A DNA stretch of 64,000 bases from JAMQPK01 sp963761975 (lineage in GTDB: Bacteria > Acidobacteriota > Vicinamibacteria > Vicinamibacterales > JAMQPK01). The notes under the pieces were generated by a model. That model searched no databases. It was not told the origin of the DNA and worked only from the letters and a program-made list of their open reading frames with translations. The position numbers and the translations under genes were made by a program. Location: positions 496,001-560,000 of the forward strand of contig CAVXIR010000004.1 of assembly GCA_963761975.1 (NCBI GenBank), given 5' to 3'. Each line of letters begins with the position of its first letter. The first letter of the stretch is position 1. Positions 9,028 through 20,300 of the stretch are shown here, piece by piece.

Positions 9028-11380
9028 GATGGCTCCTGTGCCTGTCGCATTCGAAACGGCACGCTGTTGACGATGCCAAGGATGAGATCCGAGAACCGAT
9101 AGCGCCCCGGTGCGGTCTCTCTCACAATTTTGCGAATCGCCGGCTGATCCCGACCATCGAGTTGCCGTCCGAGGGCGAACGTCATGAGTCGGCCTACTGC
9201 TCCGCTGACGAAATCATCCGCACGCGACAGAATCGATGCCCTGAGACCTGATGGCCCATCCAGAGTCTCGCCGTTCGGAAGCTTGCTCGAAGAGTCTACA
9301 GGACCACCGGCGTCAGAGGTTCGCCAACGACCGATGACATCGAAGTTCTCGAGCGCGAATCCAAGAGGGTCCATCCGTACATGACAGTTCGAGCAGGCTG
9401 GACTCGCCCGGTGCCGTTCCACCAGTTGCCTCGTGGTGAGTGACTTACCGCCGATGGCGCTCTGCTCGAGAGGGGGAACCCCCGGAGGGGGTGGCGGAGG
9501 CGGCGAATTGAGGAGATTCGTCAGAATCCAGTTGCCCCTCAGGACCGGCGACGTTTTGTTCGTGTGTGACGTCATCATCAGGACGGCACCTTGCCCAAGG
9601 AGGCCACCTCGCTCCGGATGACTCGCCAACGAGACTCGACGGAATCCCGGACCAACCACGCCAGGCACGCCGTACAGTTTCGCGAGTCGTTCGTTGAGAA
9701 ACGTGTACTCGGCATTGACGAGATCGAGCGCACTTCTGTTCTCGCGGATAACACTCTGGATGAATAACCGCGACTCTGCCTGAAAGGCCTCGCGAAGCGC
9801 CTCGTCGAATTCCGGATAGGCGTCCGCGTCCGGTTGTGTGTCTGCCAGAGCGCGAAGCCCAAGCCATTGCGCGCCGAAGTTATCCACCAGTGATTGCGCA
9901 CGCTCGTCCGCCAGCATGCGCGTGACTTGCTGCTTCAGCACCGCAGGGTCTACGAGCTTTCCTGTCGACGCCGCGTTCAGCAAGTCGTCGTCGGGAATCG
10001 AGCTCCACAGAAAAAATGAGAGTCGTGTAGCGAGCTCGAAGGGCTTCAGGGGGTAGACCGACCCTTGCCGTGCAGCGCCCGAATCGAACTCGAGACGAAA
10101 GAGAAACTCTGGCGCCACGAGGACACGGCGCAACACGCCAGCAATCGATTCGTCGAAGCTGCTCTTCAGACGCGCGGCACGGTACGCCGACAGATATGGC
10201 CTCAAATCTTCAGCCGTCACATCCCGGCGGAACGCTCGGCGCACGAGCGCGGCGATGATCTTGGATGCGCACGCGGATTCCTGGGAGGTTCGCTGCGGTT
10301 GACACACGAAAATCCGTTGCCGGCTTGGCGTCAGCCCGACTCCTTTGGGATTGTACAGGACCGGAGATTTCGACCAGTTCGAGCTGCGGCGGACCTGCCG
10401 GCAATTGCGCACTCTCGTTCGGCGTCGGCCCAGCGACTTCGAAACGCTTCACCTGCCGGCCATCCAGGAGAAAGTCGAGAGCCGGGCGAACGGCAGAGCC
10501 TTCTGGATCGACTGGACCGCCGAACGCCGTGCCTCCCACACCGAGATTCGTGGCCGGGCCCTCGCGTTCGGCGAAGCCGTCTGGGAACGTTGCCACAAAC
10601 GAATGCGAGCCAGCCTTGACGATTGTGCGGATCTGAAACATTCTGACGCCTTCAGTGTGCGTCAGGTTCGGGCCACCTGCGAGAAGCGCCCGGAGCACGT
10701 CACTCGCCATCTCTGGGAAAATAGTACCGGACAGATATCCCACCGCGCGTTCCAATGGGCATCTCCTCTGCCTGCCACACGACCTGAGTCTTCGTGGCTG
10801 GGAACTGATCTGTCACTGGCGAGGTCGTGCCGATGCCAACTGCGAGATCGGTAATCTTTCGCGCCAGCTTCAAGTAGCGTTCGAGCAGCACCGGCGACAC
10901 TGACAACGCATCTCCGATATTGTCAAAGCCGCCTGCAATCCCGTCGTCTGGCAATTCCGCCGACAAGGGCACGTCGAACGCCAGCAGATCGCGAACTGCG
11001 TTGCTGTATTCCGTCCGATTCAGCCGGCGAATCACCGGCCGGCCGGCATATGGCGTTCGCTCCGCCGATGCATCCAAACTTGAAAGAAGTGACGTGGTGA
11101 TCTCCCGAAGGGTTTGCTCATCGGGACGGGGCCGGCCAGGCGGGGGCATTTCTCCGGATCGAATCTTCCGTACAACCTTTTCCCACAGTGCGGGGTTTGC
11201 AGCCGGTGAACGATCGATGTCTTGCAGGACAAGGCCCCCGGCTTTCGCCGTGACGTTATGGCAGGTCCCACAGTATTGATTGATGACCGCGGCGTGAGAC
11301 TGGGATTGCGCGCAGACGTCTACCCCGCCTACCCATAGCAGAAAGGATACGACTGCAAAAAACAACCTGAGATTCGCCAC
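9024..11380 (-). CDS. DUF1587/1592/1588/1585 planctomycete-type cytochrome protein (two frame corrections)
   Basis: Large secreted c-type cytochrome-like protein. It starts at GTG 11380 with a hydrophobic signal, then a heme site CGTCH (about residue 38) and the MPPPGRPRPDEQTL stretch typical of the family. The first frame ends at 10700 after FPRDGE. The sequence LRALLAGGPNLTHTEGVRMF continues in a second frame (to about 10357), and YNPKGVGLTPSRQRIFVC continues in a third frame to 9024. Each join needs removal of one base (near 10701 and 10356), and both could restore a GTAC. The distal part has RRAFRRDVTAEDL, APEFLFRLEF and a C-terminal CSNCH heme-like motif. First gene of the operon read from the promoter at 11420-11448. 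Its electron-transfer role is inferred from hemes and context. Confidence 0.82.
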
Positions 11381-11419
11381 GGGCCCTTCTTCAAAGCGGC
11401 AGACGTTTGAGATATAGCC

Positions 11420-11453
11420 ACGTTAAGGCCTGGGAGGAGAAGTGTCAACACTT
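11420..11453 (-). promoter_or_regulatory. Promoter/operator between the cytochrome operon and the GntR gene
   Basis: AAGTGTCAACACTT (11440-11453) lies in the divergent gap. On the minus strand TTGACA (11443-11448) is followed after 17 bp by the weak -10 TAACGT (11420-11425), reading into the cytochrome/DUF1552/ankyrin/esterase operon. The same site lies about 45 bp upstream of a plus-strand TATACT (11497-11502) before the regulator gene, so one site could control both directions, including autoregulation (inference). Confidence 0.7.
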
Positions 11454-11509
11454 CTCGACGCGGTTCTGGTCACCATCGTGCGCGAGATTGCTTTGATATA
11501 CTCGCAACC

Positions 11510-12334
11510 GTGTTGAACGATCGGCTCGGCGGCCAGGAAAAACGCCGGACAAAAACGCCGCCCGCCAGAGCCAACGCCGGGCGCAGCCGCAAACCTCGGG
11601 ACATGACCTGGACGGTCTACAGCAGCCTGCGCGAGTCCATCCTCAACGGCGCGCTTCCTCCCGGCGAATCACTCTCACAGGTGCAGCTCGCCACTAAACT
11701 CGGCGTCAGCCGCGGACCCCTTCGCGAGGCTGTCCGCATGCTGCAGCGTGAAGGCCTCGTCGAAGCCGAAGTGAACCGACGAGGGCGCGTCAGCTCGTTC
11801 TCGATGGACGACCTCGAGCAGCTGTACGCGATGCGCATCGTGCACGAGTCGCTGGCGATCCGCATCACGGTGCCGCGATTCACTCAGAAAGACATCGACG
11901 CGCTGCACAACTGCCTGCGCCGTATGGAGGCGCTCGCGGGCCACGATCTGCGCCAGTGGCAGGCCGTCGACCGCGAGTTTCACTTCACGCTGGTGGCGCA
12001 CGCCGGCGATCGCCTGATGCGCACCATCCGCGAGTTGTACGACCACGCCGATCGGTACCGCTGGCTCTACATCAAAGGTGTCCCTCGAGCGCTCTCGATT
12101 GCAGCCGAGGAACACAAGCGCATCGTCGAAGCCGGCGAAGCCGGTGATGCCACGCTTGCCGCCAGCCAGCTCGCGCGCCACCTGGCGCGCACGGCGCTGA
12201 CGGTCCTGACCCACCATGCGCCGGAGCACGACCCGACCACCGTTCGCGCGGCAATCCGGCTGGCAACCGGTACCGAGACCGCGGCGGCTCCCGCTGGAGC
12301 TGCCAGCCGAAGCCGTCGCGCATCAGCGCGGTAG
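11510..12334 (+). CDS. GntR-family transcriptional regulator, FadR/FCD subfamily
   Basis: DNA-binding regulator. The N-terminal winged helix (about residues 35-100) has SLRESILNGALPPGESLSQ and LGVSRGPLREAVRMLQREGL, which are GntR hallmarks. The C-terminal all-helical FCD domain (about 110-240) keeps spaced acidic and His residues (VDREFHFTLVAHAGD, EEHKRIVEAGEAGDA, RHL) for metal or carboxylate ligand binding. The start shown is GTG 11510; a -10-like TATACT only 8 bp upstream would make this nearly leaderless. An ATG at about 11602 (MTWTVYSSL) is a possible alternative start. FadR-type proteins bind short palindromes with GT and AC half-sites, which fits the GTGTCAACAC core found here and before other genes. 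I propose it is the island's regulator; the effector is unknown. The 3' end overlaps the convergent gene by 12 bp. Confidence 0.92.
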   Translation: MLNDRLGGQEKRRTKTPPARANAGRSRKPRDMTWTVYSSLRESILNGALPPGESLSQVQLATKLGVSRGPLREAVRMLQREGLVEAEVNRRGRVSSFSMDDLEQLYAMRIVHESLAIRITVPRFTQKDIDALHNCLRRMEALAGHDLRQWQAVDREFHFTLVAHAGDRLMRTIRELYDHADRYRWLYIKGVPRALSIAAEEHKRIVEAGEAGDATLAASQLARHLARTALTVLTHHAPEHDPTTVRAAIRLATGTETAAAPAGAASRSRRASAR

Positions 12335-13465
12335 CAGACCGCCGGCCTTCACCGATCTCACGACGCCGGTCTCGCGCTCGACAAACACGATGCGATCGGC
12401 GTCGATGCGGAGCTCCGCCACACCCTTGAAGCCGTTTGGAATGTCCGCCAGGAAAACTGCATAGGACTGAGTGCGGCGTTCGCGGGCGTCGAGCCAGCTG
12501 AACACCGGTGTGTCGAGCTGGCGTCCGCGCTCAACGGCATTTCGCAAACCGCCGACGATTGAATCGCCGATGCAGATCCCGCGGGCCACCACTTTGTTGT
12601 CCCACGGTTTTTCCTGCATGCGCCCGTTCTCCTGCCAGTCGAGGACCCACCGGTTGGACGCGGATTCGAAGATGTACCCGACCAGCACGGGATAGTCGGC
12701 GTTGTACATCGTGAAGTAGACGTACGGCCGGGATCCGTCGAGAAGCCACGAATTGGCGTTGCCGGAAAATACACGCTGATCCCCGTTGGCGCCCTGCCCG
12801 CTGCGCGCGATCGAGGCAATCGGCGCGTCGACGAAGTTCTTCTGGAGCGCCACGAACGGCGGACCGAACGTCACATGCTGCGTCCACTGCACCGGGCGGC
12901 CGAACGCCTCGAGATTCTCCACCGATTCCTGCACGTCGGCGACGGTCTCGTCGGCCGGCAGCGTGATCGTCCTCTGCATCCTGTACCGGGTCTTCGGCAG
13001 CGTCGCTGAATACTTCAGCGCGGCTGCCAGGTTCGTGTTCTCAGAGCTGTCGATCTTCCACTCGACGGCAATCGCTTCGCCATGCTGGCCGTAATCCTGC
13101 GCGAGCTCAGCTTGCGACGCGGAGGCGAAATGAGGAAAGGCAACGAAGTGCCCCATGTAGCCACTCATCAGCCGACGCTGCATGCCCGTCCCATAGCGAT
13201 CGCCATGCCGCGTCATGTCGTAAATGTGCGGATCGATCGTGGGGTAGTGCGGAACGCGCATCACGTTGATGCTTTTGAGAGGATCGCTCGACTTGAGCCG
13301 GACCTCGCCGATGAATCCTCCACCGGGCAGCGTGCTGACAACCATCCGCTCGTTCTCGAGCGTCACAGCACGCCGGCCGTGGAGATCGGTTTCGCGCACC
13401 GCTACCGATTGCGCTGCCGCGGTGGCGGTCAGCGCAATCAGCAGAACGGTGAGGGATCGGGCCAT
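12323..13465 (-). CDS. Exported protein of galactose-mutarotase-like fold
   Basis: A 380-residue protein with a short signal peptide (MARSLTVLLIALTATAAAQ). The early stretch VTLENERMVVSTLPGGGFIGEV and the later QHVTFGPPF resemble aldose-1-epimerase-like beta-sandwich proteins that bind sugars, but I cannot identify a confident catalytic set. The start lies 3 bp after the stop of TonB receptor 2, so the two form an operon. A receptor plus a secreted sugar-binding or epimerase-like protein suggests carbohydrate or glycoside handling (inference). Its 3' end overlaps the convergent GntR gene by 12 bp, leaving no room for a separate terminator. A DUF-type assignment is equally possible. Confidence 0.6.
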   Translation of the reverse strand: MARSLTVLLIALTATAAAQSVAVRETDLHGRRAVTLENERMVVSTLPGGGFIGEVRLKSSDPLKSINVMRVPHYPTIDPHIYDMTRHGDRYGTGMQRRLMSGYMGHFVAFPHFASASQAELAQDYGQHGEAIAVEWKIDSSENTNLAAALKYSATLPKTRYRMQRTITLPADETVADVQESVENLEAFGRPVQWTQHVTFGPPFVALQKNFVDAPIASIARSGQGANGDQRVFSGNANSWLLDGSRPYVYFTMYNADYPVLVGYIFESASNRWVLDWQENGRMQEKPWDNKVVARGICIGDSIVGGLRNAVERGRQLDTPVFSWLDARERRTQSYAVFLADIPNGFKGVAELRIDADRIVFVERETGVVRSVKAGGLLPR

Positions 13466-13468
13466 CGA

Positions 13469-16400
13469 TCAGAACGTCAGCTTGGACATCAAGATCAGAA
13501 ACCGCGGTTCGGTATTCGCATTCGCCGTCACGCGGCCGAAGTCGGTCGATGTGGTCGTTAGATTCGGATTGGCAAACTGCTGGCGGTTCAGCAGGTTCGC
13601 CGCATCGAGACGGATCTGCAGCGTTGCCCGCCCTGTCAGCGGGAACGATCGTGAGATGCTGCTGTTCAAGAGCAATGTCTGATCGGCGCGAAGGCCGTCG
13701 ACGCGCAGCGGGAACAGCCGCTCCTGGAAGTCTGCCGGCACGCGGGTCGAGTTCCGCTCGAATCCCGCGTCGACGTCGAACCACTCATCCAACGTCGGGC
13801 TGTCCAACGCGATGTTGTTGACGTCGCCGTAGTAGAACACATTGCCAAACTGCAGCAGCGGGCCTGGCTGCCATTCGAATGTCTGCCCGGTCTGCCACCC
13901 GCCGAGAATTTTGCTCAGCAGCCCGCCGTTTTCGAGAAACGGCTTGCCAGGGCCGAACGGCAACTCGTAGACGCCATTGAGCGTCACGCGGTGCGGTCGC
14001 GCATTCTGTGTCGTCACCCACTGCGTCGGAGCCAGGTCGTATTCGTTGATGATATTGGTCCACTCCTCGGCGCGCATCCCGACATATGCCGCGTTCACGC
14101 TGAGCCCCTGCGAGAACCGTCGCTGCAGGGACACCTCGACGGCGTGTGTGCGCACTTTGCCGAGCGGCAGCCCCTGCGCACGGAGGCCGTCTGTCCCCGT
14201 GGTCGTACCCATATGCGGGAACGGTCGCAGCAAGCGGTGCTTTTGGATCGTCGGGCTCGTAAAGAACGCCTGCGCCGCGAGTTGGTTGTACAGCGCCGGG
14301 TTCGACGCGCGAAGCGCGGTGAGATTATTGATGTTGAACGGATTCGGGACGTTCGTGTTGTTGGCAGTGGCCAGCGCTGCATTCCGCGTCTGGGCATGGT
14401 TCCAGAACTCGGATCCGAGGACGTCCTGACGCACGCCGGGTGCGATATCGACGTTATCAGCGTACGAGCCCACATAGGCGACCTCGATCGCCATGTTACG
14501 CCCAAGCTCTCTCTGAACGCCCATTCGCCAGCGCTGCATGCGCGCATGTTCGCGGTCCAGATTGCCGTACAGGAGCTCCTGACCCGCGACGAAGTTTCCG
14601 CCCAGCGACGTGCCCACCGGCGTGACGAAGCGGGTACCATCCGCACGCACCGGGAACGGATCGACCAGCGGAGAAATGCCTCGCCGGGGATCGCCGGACG
14701 CCCACGTCTGACCGAAATCGTTGCTCGACGCCACCGTTGTGACGGTGCTGAATCCAAGCTGGTTCGGCAGAATCGCGGTGGCATTCAGCGTGTCGTAGTA
14801 CACGCCGTATCCGCCGCGGACGACCATGCGGTCGTTCACCTGATAGGCCGCCGACGCTCTCGGCAGCCACATCGCCTGCGTCTTCCACCCGCGGCGACTC
14901 TGCCCGTCCACGCCGGCGTAAACGGCACCGCCGCGCAGGTTGTTGCGGAACGCCGAGACGGACAGCTCGGGAAGCGGATTGCGCGCGTACGCCGCAATCG
15001 CTTCTTCGGCGAACGCGGGAACGAACTCGGGATCGAACGACGTGATCATCCGATCGTTCGTCTCCGTCATTCCCTGCTCGACCTCGAATCGGAGGCCGAG
15101 GTTGACGGTCAGCTTGCGCGTCGCACGCCATGCCTCTTGCAGGAACGCCGAGTAATACGGTGATGACGTCCCGTAATCAACCGGCGTGTTGATGACGGAC
15201 GTCGTCGGGAGGCCGAGCATGAAGGCGGCCCAGCTCAGGCCGAGATTACTCGGTGTGTACAACGCGTTATCCGAATAGTGACGGGTGTAGGTCGGATCGA
15301 AGTTGTAGCGGCCCTGGCTCGCCCCGGGCAGGAACCCTGTGCGCGAGTGGCGCCGGATGTCGGTGCCGAATCGCAACGTGTGATCGGCCCGAACATGCGT
15401 CATGTTCAGCGTGCCCTGGATGTTCAGGGTGTCGTATCCTTCCGCCGCATTCTTGCCGAACTGCTGATAGCCGGCGATGTTGACGATCGGTAGCGCGCAC
15501 GATCCCCCGCGCGTGCTGCCGGTGCGTGCTTCGTCGGAAGCCGCGCATTTGTCGTCGAGGTACGACGGCAGGCCGACCTGGCTCGACTTGAGCGTCGCGA
15601 GTGTGTTTCGCTCGCCGCCTTCGTGGAACGTGTTTGCGCTCAACTGAGCGTCGATGACAGTCGACGAGCTCTTGATCCACGTCCAGTTTCCCGTTCCCGC
15701 GTTCGTCGTCCGCTTCATGTCCTCTGAATGGATCGCCGCGCTCTGAAACGTCCAGTCGTCGAGGCCCTCGGTGAAATAGCTTCCGCTCCACCGGCCGAAG
15801 AAACGATGTGTGTTGGAGTGGTTGTAGTCGAAACGCGCGCCGTAAATGTGGCTCTTGATCGGATCGGTGTAGGTCCAGATCCGGTAGTTGTTGGTCGGCT
15901 CCTGCCGCGGGTCGGTCGGGTTGTTGTTCGGCTTCGGGAGAAACTTGAGGTACTCCTGGTACATCGGGTTGATGACCCGATTGGCCGGAATGATGTTGCC
16001 GGGAAACGCATCGCGGATGAAGAAGCCGGGACGGGCCGGATCGGGTCGAATGCTCAGCGGATCGTAGATCTGAAACCGCACCGGATCGATCGCAAGCAGG
16101 TCGGAAAAATCGCCCCGGAGATGCGCGTCGGTCGGAATCGTGTGAAGCGTCGGGTTGATGGGCCGATCGTCGACGTTGAACGAATAGTTCACGAATACGA
16201 ACAGTTTGTCGCGCACCAGCGGGCCGCCGAGCGTACTCGCGATGTTGTTCGACTTGCCCAGCGGCTGGAGCGGCTGCGATTCCAGCGAGGCGGCCAGCGC
16301 TTCGTCACCCCGCGCACGCGCCTGCTCGATGTTGTTGTAGTAGTTCTTCTTCGCGAAATACCTCGGTGCGTTCCACTGGTTGTTCCAGTACCTGATAGTT

Positions 16401-17156
16401 CAACGACCCGCGTAGCACGTTGGTGCCGCTGCGCGTCATCATCGAGATGCCGAGGCCGGTGGAATGGCCGAACGACGCGTCGAAATTGCCGGTCTCAATC
16501 CGGACTTCCTCGATCATGTCCGAATTGGGCGACGAGGCGAGGCGGCGGTCGCTGCCGTTGTTGGTCGCGCCGTCGATCGTCCATTCGTTCCCGCCGACGT
16601 TTCCTGGCGACGACGTATCGCTCGACGTGCGGTTGACGAAGCCCTGGGCGACGTACGGCACGGCAGCGGACGAGTTCACACCCGGCACGAACCGTGTGAG
16701 CAGTGCCGGCATGTTCGAGAACATGGGAAGGCTCTCGACGCTGCGACGGTCGAGGTTTTGTCCCGTCGTGAGCACGCTGGTGTCGAGGATCGGGGCCTGG
16801 CCGCTGACGGTGACGGTTTCAGAGATGGTGCCGACCGCCAGCGTCACGTCAACGGCGATCTGCTGACGGACCGCGAGCGTGATGCCGGTGCGGACCGTCG
16901 TCTTGAATCCCGTCAATTCTGCCGCGACGCGATAGTTGCCCGGCAGAAGCAGCGGCGCTTCGTAGTAGCCGGTGGTGTTGGTCACGAGCGACGTCGACAC
17001 GTTGGTATCGACGTTGGTGACCGTGACGCTGACACCGGGCATCGCGGCGCCCTGCTCGTCGAGCACCCGCCCCGCGATGTTGCCGCGCGTTTCCTGCGCG
17101 TAGGTACTTGAGACGGCAACAAAAAGAACAAGCAAGACCGACTGCAGAGTCTTCAC
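13469..17156 (-). CDS. TonB-dependent receptor, Oar-like (receptor 2; one frame correction)
   Basis: The GTG start at 17156 follows GGAGGACC and gives the signal VKTLQSVLLVLFVAVSSTYAQ. A carboxypeptidase-regulatory-like domain follows (GNIAGRVLDEQGAAMPGVSV), then the plug with NEWTIDGATNN and SGTNVLRGSLNYQ. There the frame ends in nonsense to 16305. Removing one G at about 16391 (CAGGTAC to CAGTAC) gives NYQYWNNQWNAPRYFAKKNY. This runs without a stop through GGPLVRDKLFVFVNYS into the barrel that ends at 13469. The corrected protein is about 1,228 residues. It differs in sequence from the other three receptors, lacks the shared operator in its short upstream region, and is followed by the mutarotase-like gene. 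The substrate is unknown, possibly carbohydrate by context. Confidence 0.85.
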
Positions 17157-17252
17157 ACGGTCCTCCTTCCTCGACAGGCCAAAGCCCTGTGCCACCGGTG
17201 AAACCGTCCGTCCCGCGCCGGGTCTCAAAAGCAAGACCAGCCTATTCACGCT

Positions 17253-17301
17253 GACGATCGACGATGGACGATGGACGATCGACGATGGACGATGGCCGAT
17301 T
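17253..17301. repeat. Seven 7-bp tandem units (GACGATG/GACGATC)
   Basis: Seven consecutive 7-bp units alternate between GACGATC and GACGATG, with the last degenerate. They fill the gap between receptor 2 and receptor 3 and touch the stop codon of receptor 3. Several other gene junctions in the window hold short-period repeats built from different units. Confidence 0.9.
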
Positions 17302-20300
17302 ACCAGCTCAAGCGCGCTCCGATCCTCATATACCGCTCGTCGTACTCGCGACCGACGTTGTTGGTGCCGGTGATGGAGCCAAATCCGTTCAGCGCGCGAA
17401 TCGAGCCATCGGCGTTGTACACAACATTCTGAATGCTGGCGGAGGGATTCACGAAGTGCGCCGTATTCGTCAGGTTGAAAATCTCCAGCCGGAACTGGAG
17501 GTTGATCGACTGCTTCACGGGGAACGTGCGGAAGATGCTCAGATCGAGGTTCGCATATCCCGGTCCGCGCAGCGTGTTGAAGCCCGCCGTCCCGAAACGC
17601 GGCTCGGTCACCGGCTTGAAGGCCGTCACGTCGAAATAGGTAGCGTTCGGCCCGACGTCGCCGAGGATTTCCACTTCGGGTTTCACCTGATCGGCAACCT
17701 GCGGGCTGTTCGCGTTGAGCGAGGCGGCAGCCGCGGTCACTGTGAACGGCGTGCCCGTGAACGCGGTGAAATACGTGTTCACCTGCCAGTCGCTCAGCAC
17801 CGCGCTGAGGACGCCCGGGTTGTTGGCATATTTCCGTCCGTCTCCGAACGGCAATTCCCACGTCGCCGAGATGTCGGCCTTGTGCCGGTTGTTGCCGCCC
17901 TGCGTGCCTTTGTTGAGATGCCAGTACTCCGGTATCAGGATGCCGCCCGCCCACCAGTCGGTCGCATGCGCGTAGGTGTAGGCCGCGGTCATCCCGAGGC
18001 CGCTGCTCATGCGGCGAATCAGGCTCGCCTGCAGAGAGTCGTACTTGACGCGGCCGAGCGGACGCACGGTGTTCACCTGCGCCGTCGTCCGAAATCCGCC
18101 GACGAGGCCGGGCTGATTGAACGGCAGGCTCGCGTTGCCTCCGCCGATCTGGCTGTAGTTGAGGTTCTGGCTTCGCGCCATCCCGTTCTGACGGTTCCCG
18201 ACGTAGCCGATCTGGGCCGTCAGGCTATACGGCAGCACTTTCTGCGCCGAGACGTTGAACGTGCTGATGACGCCGCGCTTGTAGTCTCCGACTTCGTTCG
18301 TCGTGATGTTCACGCCGGCCGGCACCTCGAGCATCGGCTGATTGAGGTTGAGAATCGGCAGCAGCGGATATCCGTCGCTGAAACTCCCCACGGGCGTGAA
18401 ATTGTTGCCTCCCGGGGCGACGTCATTGATCTGCACGTTGACCGGGAAGTTACGCATGCGGGTGCCGATCATGTTGTCGTTCTGGGGATTGCGCGAGTAT
18501 CCGGCACGGAACACCATGGAATCGCCGGCCCGGTACGCGAGGCCGACACGCGGCGTGAAGAGATCCTTCTGCACGCTGACGCCGCAATCGATCGGGTTGC
18601 TCCCCAGCCCGCACATCAGCAGTCTGTTGGTCGTGAAGTCGAAGACCTCGACACCGCGATCGGCGTGCTGCGGCACCGGGTAGTACTCCCAGCGCACGCC
18701 GGCCGATACTGTGAGATTGCGCGTCAACTGGAACTGATCTCGAACGTAGACCCCGTATTCCCACGACCGCAGGGTGGCCGACTGCTCGTTGTCGCCATTG
18801 TCCTCGTTGAGGAGCGGATTCTGCAGTGCCGTATTCCGCGTGATGGGCAAGCCCAGCAGAAAGTCCGCGTAGCCATTGAAGAACGTGGGCGCCGCGGCAC
18901 CCGTCGCGTTCAGGGCGGTGGCGCCACCGGTGAAGCTGAAGCTCGGCGCGGTGATCTCGTAGTGGTTCATGTGCAGGCGGTGGACGTCGAACCCGAACTT
19001 GACGTTGTGGACGCCCTTGTTCCAGCCGGCGTTCACCACCCACTGCCACTGCGGGTCGAGGTAGTCGAAGACCGAACCGGTGTTGTCGTTGACGCGGATG
19101 CCGTTCCCGTACGAGCTCCACGACGGTGTGGAGATATCAACCCGGGGCATGACCCAGTCGCGCTGGAGCGGCGGCTGACAGGCGTTGACGATGCCCACGA
19201 CCGATCCCCAGCACGTGTTGGGATCGCCGGGAGGCTGCTGGTAGGTGTGCTGCCGCGTGAATCCGAACAGACCATCGAGCACGAACGTCGCAGACGTGAT
19301 GTGCGTGACCGACACCGCCGCGCTGCTGATATTGGAGTCGAGCAGCGTGCCCACCGCGAGCGGGTTCTCGCCGCCATCATCGCCATACAAGCCGCCGGCC
19401 AGCTCGCTTTCCGGAAGGTAGCTGAGCCGGCCGTTCATGTTGAGGCGGTTGGTCGCGTTCCAGGTGACCTTCGAATCCAGCTTGTAGAAGTCCGTGTTGA
19501 ATTTCGGCACCGCGAAGTAGTTGTTCGCGTTTCCGCCCAACTGCGGCAGCGGCAGGTGGCTCAGAATGTTCTTCGCTACCTGATTAATGCGCGCCGCCGG
19601 AATGAAGTTGCACGAGTCGAAGCGCGGATCGGCGGTCGACGTGATGCCGCAGTTCGCGAACGCGAACGGCACACGGTTCTGCCCGAGGCTATTGCCGGTG
19701 GCCGGATCGTAGATGACCGATCCAGTGCCCGTGAAGTTGCCCGAACGAATCGCCGCCGTCGGAATCGACAGGAACTGCGATGCCGAACCGGAGGCCTGTG
19801 TCACATACGGCCCGCCGATCGTCCGCTGCATCGTGTTTTCGAGGCTGACGAAGTAGAACACCTTGTCGCGCTTGAGTGGCCCACCGACGGTGCCGCCGAA
19901 GACGTGCTTGTTGTCCTTCGTCTTGTCCTGGTCGGCGGGCAGGAAGTAGTTGCGCGACCGGAGCTTGTCGTGCGTGATGTATTCGAAGGCCGAGCCGTGC
20001 AGCGTGTTCGTGCCGCTCTTGATCTGGACGTTCACCGACGCGCCGCCGGCCATCCCCTGCTCTGCGTCGAAGCTGTTGGTGACGACGTTGACTGTCTCGA
20101 TCGCCTCAATCGCCGGCGTGTAGGCCTGCAGGCCCTGAATCCACTGGTTCGTCGCGCTGACGCCGTCGAGACGAAACACGGTGTTGGAGTTCGGCGCCCC
20201 GTTGACGCTCACCTGCATCGAGCGGGCCGGATTGTTGATGCCACCGGTCTGGAAGTAATTCGGCTGCGCGACGCCGGGCGTCAGCGTCAGCATGCTCTGA

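Noticed and set aside
17157..17954. N-terminal extension of the receptor 2 frame by 266 codons
   Set aside because: It overlaps the C-terminal coding part of receptor 3 in another frame; the signal peptide and ribosome site place the start at 17156.
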